A stretch of DNA of 38,145 nt from Branchiostoma floridae. Lineage: Eukaryota > Chordata > Leptocardii > Amphioxiformes > Branchiostomatidae. Within the stretch, counting starts at the first letter, position 1. Each line of letters starts with the position of its first letter. This document shows positions 11,801 to 23,800 of this stretch, one piece after another. The stretch lies in the NCBI RefSeq assembly GCF_000003815.2, contig NC_049983.1, positions 13,475,855 through 13,513,999 of the forward strand, read 5' to 3'. Under the pieces are notes generated by a model. It worked only from the letters and a program-made list of their open reading frames with translations, did no database searches and was not told the DNA's origin. The position numbers and the translations under genes are program-made.

Positions 11801-14800
11801 TTACTTTTTATAGACATGAAATGGGGACTTATTTGTAGGCACATGCATGCTGCATGTCCTAACTTGAGAGTGTTTTCCAAGACAGAGCAAATGTCTTGTT
11901 TTCCAGGTAACCTTTTCACAAAAGAAGAAGAATGAAGAATATTAAATGCAACAGAATCTTATATACTAACAGTGATTATGTCTTAGACATTTTATGTTAA
12001 CTTGAAACATTCCTAATACTAAATGTCTGTCAAGAGTCACTTGTCATGTTTAGTCTTGCCTCGTCAGTCACAGTCATTTGCAACAGTCTGATCAGTCGCT
12101 TGGTAGAGGTTGACATAACTGAGAACTGACGGGTTGGTCCTTGAGAGGGCAAAACCATCTTCCAAAGCTGCAACCAAGTAGGTGCCCCAATCAAGGTTCA
12201 GCTTTTAAAGACGTAAGATCTGTACTTGCCAAGCAGTGACCATGGTCTATTAGTGGTGGGCCATTACTGTCAAAGTCTGTCACAAAAAAGTTATTATCAT
12301 GCAAGGATATACAACAAAATAGATATATACTTAGACCTTTTGAAGGCTACTTTCCTGGCATATACATGTATGCATTGAACAAAAAAAGCAATCATGTACA
12401 AAGTATTGAAAGTTAACAACATTGTATCTTTGAAGTTAAACACTGCCTTCAATATTTGGCACATTTTGTATGTACACAGTGTACATGTACAAACAAAACG
12501 GAATGGTTTACATGAGATGTAACACTAATTTACCTTTATCCGCTGCTTTCAGAAATGGGTATTTAGGGATATGAAGTCGACAGACGGTTAGTTTATACCG
12601 TGTTGGTACACAACAAATATAGGATACCCTACAGATAAAGGTGAACTAGCGTTTTATTTTGTTCCGTCTCCAAAAATACAGATGGTTCAGCCAAGTTTAT
12701 CTTGCCCCTCTTTCCTTATCTTCTATTTGTCCAGTGCCTTGATGTACCTGTTTTTCTACCGTCTGCTTGCCAGCCTGAGTCTGAGCCAGCAGCATCTCGC
12801 GCTCGGCTGTGATGTTCACACTCTGTCTCAGGGCCTCCTCCAGCTCCTCTATTCTGTCCTCCTTCTGACGAACAATCGACTGGAGAAAACAAAACAAAAC
12901 ATTCCTCATTATTCCGCAAACCTATTTCTTAGCTAGCCAGATTGCTTTCCAGGATACATTTTCTGTATATACAGTGTACACAAATGTCCATGACAATGGT
13001 CTCGCCAACAAGTCCTTTTCATCTTTTTGTGTAAGAGTCGTTTTCAGTCAAAATTGTTGTCCACCATGTCAAAAGAAACAGGTGCATGGTACATTTATAT
13101 GGCAGAATATATAATGCACTGTACATATACAGTGTACAGATGTGAAGTTGGACAGCAGTAGAAAAGTACAGCAGGCACCACTAAATAACACTTAGGTACA
13201 AAATGTAACAGTTCAGAGACAAATGTTAATGATTAGCTGAATTTTGTGCCTGAAAGACGCATCTTGTGTACAAGACACATGAGACATTTTAAAACACAAT
13301 CATGGTAAAGGTGTGGGGTGACACATACAGCAACTGCAGGTAGTTCACAACAGCACTGACATAGGAACAAAAAGATGTAAGTTACAGCTATATCAAAAAG
13401 GATGACAAAAACACAAATAACCTAAAATGTTATAAACATCATAGGGAAATCATAAGCATATATGTTGGACAAAGGACTGACTGGCTTAACAGTCCTGTAA
13501 ACTTTACCTTTTCATCCATGACTCCCATTTTCAGCTGCAGAAAGGCAACATGTAACCCAGTATTTAGCAGTGTAGGTGAGAGTGCAGACTCAGTAGATTT
13601 ATAGGAAAGTGTTCCTCTGTAACCAAGCCAAGTACCAGCTTTTTTCAAATGAAACAAACTAACTGATTTTGTCACAGACTGAAACCATTACAGATTTTGC
13701 AATTTGTTTCAGACATCTGCCTTGCTTTACTTTTATTGAGTACATGGCTGGGTTCCAAAACTGCAGTAGAGTTAGAATTGTAAGTGGTTTGGCCGAGAGG
13801 ACACAAGCAGAATTCAGAATAGCACATTAGTCTGGCGGAGAGAATAAGTGTACCTTGCAATACACTTGGAACATAGAACTGCCCAAGAGTACATGTACAG
13901 TAGGTATGATGCTGGGTACAGTGGATGTCCATAAATAAGTAACAGTCCTGGTGTACATGTGTACCATGATTTTTGGACACCCAATTCCTCAAATGACTTC
14001 CACAGACAGCAGTTAATACGTGTGCAATACTTATGAACATCCAGCTGAAGCATAGCTTAGAAGCAGAGAATTCAAAGCATTAGTAAGAATAAAGTCACCA
14101 TGCACATGGACCTTTGGATGTATGAGACACTGCATGCACCAAAGGTCATAGTTCATGCAGTAGATGTATCATGGGAAAATCGGACCAAAGTCGACAGTGA
14201 TTGACCTCTGTCTGGTATTACTGATGGAGAAATGTTCACAGAGACACACCACACCACAATCTACTCTAGCCTTAGCGATGAGGAAAAACAAAACACAAAA
14301 AAAGCAAAGAAAAGTGAGAAATGGCAGACAAGCGTCAATCTCGGCCGATTTTGGTGGGTTTTCCCAACGCTGTGAGAAACGTGGGACTGGTTTTACCTTG
14401 TTAGAGCTATGATACACATATTGGACCAAGGAATCCATTACTGAGGGCAGTTGAATCTGCTGAGTCATCGTGGGGTGGGGGTGACAAATGACATTCACAA
14501 TATTAGATCAGATCAACACTGTCCAGCTACAAAGGACTCACTCCTACCAGGCAGTCTCCAGATATTGTGAGGACACTCCATGACATGACGTGCATTTGGT
14601 CTATGTTACTGGAGCAGTTTGGACAAGAATTTAGATTGCAATGTATGCTCTGTGTGCTTTGGCATTCTACATGACAGTACATTAGAGAGTGCTACTGTGT
14701 CTTCAGGTGTACTGTGGACTGTTCCAATCACATGCTCTAAAGCAGACCAGCATGCTTTTAAACTTTTCTGGCATTCCACAAGCTTGCACAAATGCTGTCC

Positions 14801-17800
14801 ATAAGATGTTTGATAAGCATTTATATCAATGTTAAACAGAAAGGTATCATTATCAGAAGATGAAGATTTTTCCTGGCATCCAGGCCAATTCATATTGGAA
14901 TCTACACTCTAGCAGACCGACTAGAAGCAGGGGAGTTAGTTTCCAATAAGACAGCAGAGAAGGTTTATACTAAAACAGCCAAACAGGAAAATGGCCACAT
15001 TTCATAGGATAATAAAGAAATCAATTTCTGCCTTAGAAGCAAGGTGGTTTTGTTGCTAAAAACCTAATGTTACATTTTAGCTCCAGATTATTCTGCCCAT
15101 ATAAACTAATCTACGGGATATTTATCTTGATGAGTTTGTCACCCTTTAATTTCAAGGTAAGCCCAATAAAGGGACATGCTAGTACAGACTGGATGGAAAG
15201 TGGAATGATATATGCCATGATCTAACACCAAACTCCAGTGATGGGATTAACAACAACCAGGCAAGCATGAAGAATGAAAGAACAGTTAGAATGGTGTTGA
15301 GGAAAGAGGCATGGTATTCAGATTTAATCGCCTGAATGTCAAGAGTATTTCACCCCAAGACAGATAATTTTGTGTAGCTTGAAACATACACCAAATGTAA
15401 TTGACAATTTTATAGAAAAGTCTAATGTACATGTATGTCCATGTAGACTTGCAGAATACTGCACAATACCTGAATCCCAGCCTTCTTTACTCATTTCTAT
15501 TAGAATAAAATGACTATGGATAAGATATGAAATGGAAAAGGAAGATGTGATGGAAGAAATGCAAGAGAAGAAGAAATTGAGTAAAAGAGAAATTCTACTG
15601 AATGGGATGAAAAGAAACAATGGCATGGACCATATCACCTTACCTGCATCTGCTGGGAGCTTTCTGATTGGTCGTCAGCATGCTTGCGGGCCTCCTCCAA
15701 AAGCTGTGCATTCTTCTTTTTCTCTGTTTGTTCACGATGCTTTATGGATGCCAATTTTTTGTTTGAATCACGCGTTTGTCTGAAAAATTAACAATTTTAC
15801 ATTATTTAGTATTAACAAACATAACAATATGCCTCAGAACTTAAAAGTCTCTTCTTCAGGACTCTAGCACCCCTATCTTAGCCTAAGCAGTATATTGAAA
15901 TCGACAACCTGGGATTAGAACCTACAAACTTGTGGTGGTCTCGAACTGAAGACAGCCAACCACCGACATACACAGCATGTCTCAGCTTCAGAGTTTAATG
16001 CCACCTCTTTAGGACTCCAGTAGCAACAAGCAGTCTTGAGCAAATTGGTAGCAAACAGTTAATACCTGGGATTCTAAGCAGAAATTGTCAGCAAGCTCTC
16101 CTCAGTTTGAGACCACATTCAGTGCTCTAGCCAGCCTGAATTTTTTTCCATCCCCAGGATTTTGAATGGAAAGCCTATCAAAGGTGCAATGATCCTAGGG
16201 GGTCCGAGGGTATTTTATTTAGGAAAATTTTGAAATCTAGACCCTCTGAAATGCAACATTCTTTATTTTGAGGTGCACATTTTGCTGGTAGACTCGGCTT
16301 GGTTCATTCATATATGTACATGCCAATTTTTGTCCATCACAGAGGATGGAATGGACAAAATTTCTGTATGAGCAAAATTCCGTCAAAGAACGGAAGGATG
16401 AACACTGGCTAGAACACTGCTTGCTGATCACCACCAGTCTCACCTCTCGAGTTCCCTGATCCTGAGGTCCTTCTCATGCTTCTCATTCTCCATCTCCTTC
16501 AGGATCTCCAGCAGCCGGTCCACCTCCTGCTGGGACCGCGTCACCTCGTCACGGTACTGCTTCACCTGGTCCTCCAGCATCCCTGACTTCTCCGCAGCCT
16601 CCTTATTGGCTGCCGCCTGCTCAACAGACTCCTTGGCCTGGAGATGTTGGGAAGAAGGAGCAGAGTGAGGGACTCACCAGTGGGATTTCTGTACAGTTGA
16701 CCCCTGGGGTTAGTTACCTCATCATGCCAATTCATGGGTGGAAAGAAAATGAAGCATGCAAATGAGTTTGAAAGGTTATAATTAAGCTCTTTTGAAGGAC
16801 TAAAATTGACATCAATCACTATGAATAGAGATTATATACAGCCTGTATTACATGCATTCTCATCACGGCTGTGTTTGATACTGTGCTGATGTTGTTTCTT
16901 TACACTGACTTAAAGAAAAAAAACTTTGACAAGGGTTAATTTCTACTTGCAAACATTAAGGGCAAGACAATTTTTCAATTCCTTTGAAATTTGCTACTAT
17001 GGGGTCAACTGTTAAGAAATCATTCATGATACTACGGCAGTTGAGGACAACATGAGACACCAACTGGCAATGCAACATATATAGGCATGATAAGACATAA
17101 CATTCTACTAGCACATTGAGACATGTGTTACAGTGAGACATGAAAAGCATCCACCTGCTTTTAGCTCAACAAAATAGATGAAATTGACGTGCATTACAGA
17201 ACTTTCCGTGGGTACTTGTCACCAGAATCAGAAAACCTTACCCATAAAGAGAGCTGAGAAGTTGATTCTTTAAAACCCAATCTGATGACAGGACTTTGTT
17301 ATAATGTTACAATGAGGAGGAAAGAAACTTTATATTTTTGATAGGCATGAATACTTTGGAGACAGTGTTTAAAGAAGACACTACATGAGTTGCTACTTGT
17401 TAATCAGATGAGATGATTAGTCCTATGGCTGATTTTCTGATGAGGAATGCTGTTAAATAAGGGACTTTGAACGACACCTGTCATACTGTTAACTGTAGGG
17501 CCATTGATGGAGGCATAGTTAGAATGAGGAATTTGAGTGTGAACAGAACCTATGTATATGTGTTTAAATAAACTGAGGTTAAGAAATAAAAGTGGATATG
17601 AGGTGGAGAATTTAGCAAGGTTCTTACAAAGGCGGTGAGGAAAAGTTTGATGTTAATGAAATAGCAGTTGAGCTGTTGGTTTAAAGTGTAATGCATACTA
17701 AACCATGGAAAAAAAGAGCAGATTGAGACAAAGAAAAAGTTAGGTAGCATTATGTGGAGGCAAAATATCTTTGAAAATGACATCTATCATATTTCAAGTC

Positions 17801-20800
17801 ACTTTAGTTTGACAGAATTAACACGAAATGAATGTAACTTCTGTTTTTGTTCCTTCTTGAATATGAGAGATGTCACCTTTAGGATGTCAGGAACTACCAG
17901 TCACATTGAATTTAAAAAGCCACTGGAAAGTCTGAACATTTCATCAACTTAAAGCCTTATATTTCAAATGTACCTTAAGTTGTCATAAAAATGGTACAAG
18001 TCCCTCTTTACTATGTTTTACTCTTCTACACTTTCTGTTTATGGATACATTCGACTTTCATTTTTTCAGTTCCAAATTCTGCAGTGTCTTCTTAGCAAAT
18101 TGAAAGTGACCAGTGTGATGTGTATGTCATGGATGATATAAGTGGAGTATCTGATATAGCTGACTTACTGCACGGACTTGCCTTGCTTGCTGGAGGGGCA
18201 GGGAAAAGAGGTGCAGGCATTTCAGAGCATGTACAATTGGTTCATCAGTGGTCATGGAAAACTGATTACTCGGATTACAGCTGCAGCATCTCTGCCAATC
18301 ATTTATACTTTATCAATTACACACAGAATGAGGGCATGTCAGTCATAAGTTGTGGTGAACTTAAGCACTGGGACAAGCTTTACATTTTGTATACTACATG
18401 TAGGATTACAAATGGGCCTATGCTACATGTAGCCATCACTACAAACAAAATCTTGGGAAACATGTTATAAAATACATGCCTAAGCCAACATAGTGACAAT
18501 GCTACTCTAAACATTATAACCATGGAAAAGCTAGACAAGTGATAGCGAACAGTAACAGTTTCTATAACATGCAAACTTAACTATTTGCCCTCAATAAGGA
18601 CACAGCTTGTAACAACACTGATTACGATGTGCATGATATATGCCTATCTAATATGTGCTTTCCATGCATACAACAGCAACTTAGGACTATTTCACTTACA
18701 CTTTAAACACTTTTTACCTTCAAAGTTGTTTTTTTTCTAATACACATACTATGGCATCACATTAACTAGCAATGGATACATGTGCATCAAAGGACTTGTA
18801 TATTTGATAACTGTAAATAATGCTTCTTTTGTGTAATCTGACCTAACTATCACACTGTTAATGTAAAGAACTCCACATTTTCAAATCATGACCTTTGTGT
18901 TAATCATTTTCCAGAACACCATCTTTGAGTTGAGAGACAAGAACATGTCATTTGAAAGATGCAACCTACTCTGAAGGGTAGCCACTTGAGTATTAGCCAA
19001 AACAATGATACGATAGGTCCTTTTTGTCCCTTATTGATCATCGAAATCTGCAATTTCCAATTAACCCTGCTGAAGCAATCTGTCTTCTAGTCAGGCCAGA
19101 TTACACATCCACCATGGTACTGGAGAACCACCAGGAAACTTACCCGTTTGACTTGCATCTCAAGCTCGTTGACTTCCTCTGTTTTCTGTGACAACTGGAT
19201 CTCCAGCTGCTTAAGACGCGAGTCCTTTTTCAGGCCAGCGGAGGCGAGAGAAGACGCATGTTCTTTTAGATCGAGAAGGTTGGACTGCAGGAAAAACAGA
19301 AATATGCCAGCGTAGGGTGGGGTTAGGTGAGGGTCACGGACACAGGGGAAAATCTTACATGTACTATAAGCAAAAGTAATGCCTTCAACTGAATGTGCAA
19401 GATACATAGTTATTTCAGACTTGGTATTCACATATTTCTCTATAACCTTGATGTTGCAACTCAAGAAAGTGGAGTGTGAGAAATAAGCTACATGGTGAAT
19501 GACTGTTACACAAACTGGCGATGAAGAATGAAGCACACATCACATGATATCAAACATTCTACAGGAAGGAAACTGAGACTGCTTGAAAACATTTTACCAA
19601 CAACATAAATGGCTATCTTATACATAAGTCTAACACAATAGTAATGTGCATGAGTAAGGCAGAAAGAAGTTGTAACGTTACTTACAAAACTTATCATAAG
19701 TGTAAGTTCAATTTTCAAATTTTTCAAGAATGTAGAAAATGTGAATGTGACGTTGTCCCTAATTCGTAACATCATCTTTCAACTCCTTTTAACATGCCGT
19801 CAATGCTAATACAAGCAAATAACTATATGTTTTAAATTTCAATGTTCTCTATTAATAATTCTTCTTCCTCTAATCATGCTGAAAGGGTATATGGTTTTTG
19901 CAAGAACAAATGTAGGCTTCACAAAGTTACCTAAGGACAGCTAACACATGATAGTGCTTTTACTGTCAATGTGTCCCTTGCATTGATCAGGAAACTTCCA
20001 GTACAAATCATTACATGGAGATGAGTTTGACCTTTTTTGTCTTTCGCCGCGCTTCCGCGGCGAAAGGCAATCAGACCGATATTAGATTTCTGTCCGTCTG
20101 TCCGTCCGTCCGTCCGTCCGGGTCGACCATGCCATACCGTGCTAGCGAGATATTCTACCCTGCAGATTCGACGGTATGTAACGTTATGACATACGTATCG
20201 GCCTACCATGAATGTGCTGCTTGGTTTGCGGTCCATGCCATATCGTGCTAGCGAGATATTCTACCCTGCAGATTCGACGGTATGTAACGTTATGACATAC
20301 GTATCGGCCTACCATGAATGTGCTGCTTGGTTTCTGTATGGCTTATAAGCAGGAATTTGCAGAGACGGATGTGAACGGTGAGGATTTCTTCGTAAGATTG
20401 TATACAATTTATAAACTAACATGTTCGCTGTTTGGTTATAATAAAACAGACATTGTAGAGAACAGTTTGACATGTCATTTACTTTGTTTTATGGAAAATC
20501 ACCGCTACAAAATCTAGAATTGTGTAAGATGCGTGCGCCGCATCTGACATGGTGTGGGAGGGGGGCGTATTCGGAAATTTCTTACTCTAAGAAATTTCAG
20601 GCTATTTTCGTGTAACAAACTTCTTTCAGCAAAATAGTAGCCCTCGGATGCGTTGAAAATAGAATTACCCACATTTAATTTATAATTTCGAAAGGGAAGA
20701 TTCTGACCGAGCTCGACGGAGTGAGTCTGACGCGTGACGTCACGACTCCGTCAAGTAAAAGCATAATTGCGTTACTAAAAGAAACGAAACGTTCCATTAA

Positions 20801-23800
20801 ACATACCACGGACCTGTTTTAGTTTAAAATATCTACCTTTCACATGATCTTGCCATTAAAAAAAATATTTCCATTACTGTATATGCCATGTTAATATTTT
20901 ATGTTCAGTTGTTTATGGTGACAATACTTTGTTTGTTCTTGCAGAAATTCAGGACACATCTACTGATAAATTTGATTACTACAGTGCACTTTCATAAAAC
21001 CCTGTTGTACTGTAACAGAGCCGTTCTTAACAGCGAAACAATCCGAATAAAGTTAACATCATTCATGCAGTTGTGTTATTATACAGTTCAAGTAAAATAT
21101 ACTCTGTGAGAACCACTACCTTACTAAACAGTTATATAACCTAGCACTTGACCAAACTGTGCCAGAGCTGCCAACGTTGCAGACTTGGCACCCACGCTTG
21201 ACCAAACTATGCCAAACAATTTTACCTACACAATATAAGTAAGCGAAAGACTAGCTTTTTTCAGAAGCTCTTGTTACAACATAATTACTTCTAAGGTGCA
21301 AAGGACATAAAAATTAGGACAGCTGTGGGACCAATAGCAATATCTGCAGGGAGACATCGACCACAGTCTGCACCATTCTGGACCTTCAGTACTGTAATGT
21401 TCCACTCCAAGCAGTATAATGAATATAGGGACACAATGACCCACATTTCAAGGGTTTAAGGTATTTCTGTTTAAAAAAAATGTGGTACCAGTGACTGTAC
21501 TATGCTTTTACCTGTGACTGTACTATGCTTTTAACATTGCCAAAAAGGAAAGTTCATGGATTGGATGGACCGGATTTCTGACCGAATTTCTGACAGGATT
21601 TCTGCCATGATTTCCGTCTGGACTTCTGACTGGATCTCCGAACAGATTTCTGTCTGGATTTCTGACCAGATTTCTGTCCAGACTTCTGTCTGGATTTCTG
21701 TCCGGATTTCTGTCTGGATTGCTGACCTCATTTCTGACCGCATCTCTGACCAGATTTGTGACCGCATTTCTGACCACATTTCTGTCTGTAGAGTTGATGT
21801 TACATTCTAATACACCAAAGCCAGAATGTTAAATAAGCCAAACATTTTGACTATTTGCCACCCATTCAGCTTTGGGTCTACATTATTTTACAACCTTATG
21901 GACTCAGTATCTTTATTACCTTCCTGATATGACCCAGAGGCATCATATTCTAGAAACTAAAGGGCTGTCAAAGTGGAAGATAAAAGAAGCTATTTACTGT
22001 GCATCTAGGACACTTCAATCAATCTCTGTCTAGTGAAAGAAACAATAAGGCCATCGGTAAATGGCAAAAGATGCGCTAATACCAAACTTGTATGCTTTTT
22101 ATCAGCTGGAATAGTAACCCAAAAGGCCTAAGAGCAATTGAACCCCATTTTTCAATAATCTGCTGATATCGTGTCAAAGGACAATGAAAAACAACACACT
22201 TTTCTCATGGAAACAGTGCAGCATTTATGCTAGTCAGAGATGAATATTCCTGCCATACTGAAAGCACAGCAATTACGTGTGAGACAGGCACTTCATGATG
22301 AGTTAGACTGTGAGGCTGCAATAGTAGTATTCTACATGTACATTGACCTCAGTGACCTTATTCACTATGACAGAGGGCTTCACACTGGGTACTACAGAAT
22401 AAGGGTCAGGGCAGAGTACTGACAATGAAGATCAATGTAGAATATCTCGTCAAGGAAAACACAGGACGTACAACATGTACATGACAACAAGTCTGCAACG
22501 AGACGTCACAGTTACAGGTTACGCAGTAAAGGCTTCATCAGGCTTACAGTACATTCTAATGGTTACTGTAGTTCACCTTTATTCACATGGTAACCTATAT
22601 CCGTATGTTTTTAAAAACGAGATATGTAGGAATATCTGGTCAACGGACGTTGGTTTTATATTGCAATATTTTCACATCATTCCTGTCTGAAACACTCGTC
22701 TGTCGACTTGATATCCCTAAATACTTTGATTTTATATAAAACGGATAATGGTTACCCCGGGGATAAAGGTGAACTAGCGTTACATGTATGTTCCAAAACA
22801 GACAAAATAATGGTGTTGATGAGCATATATGCACCAAGGAAATGGGAAAGTGCCTATAGTAAACACCATTGGCCCACAACACTCCTGTCTGTTCCAAGCT
22901 CACCTGGTTCTCAGCCAACTCATTCTGCAGGGTCTCCAATTTGTCCTTCAGCTCTTTGTTCTCCTTCGTCAAGTTATCTTGTTCCTCCTGTCGCTCGCCC
23001 TCTGAACGCTCTCTTTGTGATTTCAGTCTCTCTATCTGCCGCTCCTACATGTGCGTGATAATAAGACATTCAGGGGCAGAACTCATTTCAAGTTGAGTTC
23101 AGTATCCTGGTAACAGTTTGATAAACATACAATACATTTTGTATTTCCTATCATCGGTCCTTAACAATTCTAAATCGTCAGTCATGATGATAAATAAAAA
23201 GTCATAATAATGAGCCATGAGATAATTTGTCAGCCTAGTCTACTGTCATCTTAAGTCTGTCTACTGGCTGAATGTCTGTCACAGTCCAACCTGTCCAGTC
23301 TGTCCCCTCTGTCTCTTGTATCTCCATTTGTCACTCATCTGTTCGTGGTAAGTACAGTATTTAGAATAAGTCATGGTGAAACACTACAGACTGCATGTGT
23401 CAATTACTGTTAAGATAAATGTTTTTAAAGTACACTGTCATTGTTGGAATAAATTAGTCTATTATATGCCAAAAAGCAGTTACTCAACCAACTGGATATG
23501 ATTTTGGAAGAATCCAGTTGTTTGAGTAACTGCTATTTGGTGTATCTTATTACCTGGATGTCTAACCTTCATCAACGTAATCAGTCTATTAAACCCTTTG
23601 TTCCAGACAAACACATCATCAGAGCTAACAGTAATTTGTGACAACGAACACCATACCTTCTCGCTGAGTGCCTCTTCTAAAGTGATAAGAGCACTGTCCG
23701 AGTTACTAGTGTCCTGCTGAAGTGACTTGACTCTTTCCTTCATGGTGGAGATCTGCTTGTCCTTATCCTTTAGCTGCTCCTCAAGATTCTCATTCTAAAA

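Larger units (their letters stand above)
20041..20760. mobile_element. CpG-rich interspersed element with hairpin, (TCCG)n and tandem core (HINE/pearl-like)
   Basis: In order it holds a perfect 11-bp hairpin with 4-nt loop (20041-20066), a (TGTC/TCCG)n microsatellite (20091-20120) and two 101-bp core repeats (20127-20227 and 20233-20333, one mismatch). A perfect 11-bp hairpin (20574-20598) and an 8-bp inverted repeat GACGGAGT/ACTCCGTC (20715-20752) follow. The GC and CpG content is clearly above the flanks. The order microsatellite plus tandem core is that of Helentron-associated (HINE, DINE-1, pearl) elements; the class assignment is inference. Confidence 0.55.

Noticed and set aside
13672-14040. 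122-codon - strand frame in an ERC intron
   Set aside because: Cys/His/Tyr-rich and irregular, with no motif and no convincing splice sites at its ends.
21523-21810. Repetitive proteins (Asn-Pro-Asp-Arg and similar) on both strands
   Set aside because: They are read-outs of a 12-bp minisatellite that has no stops in several frames.
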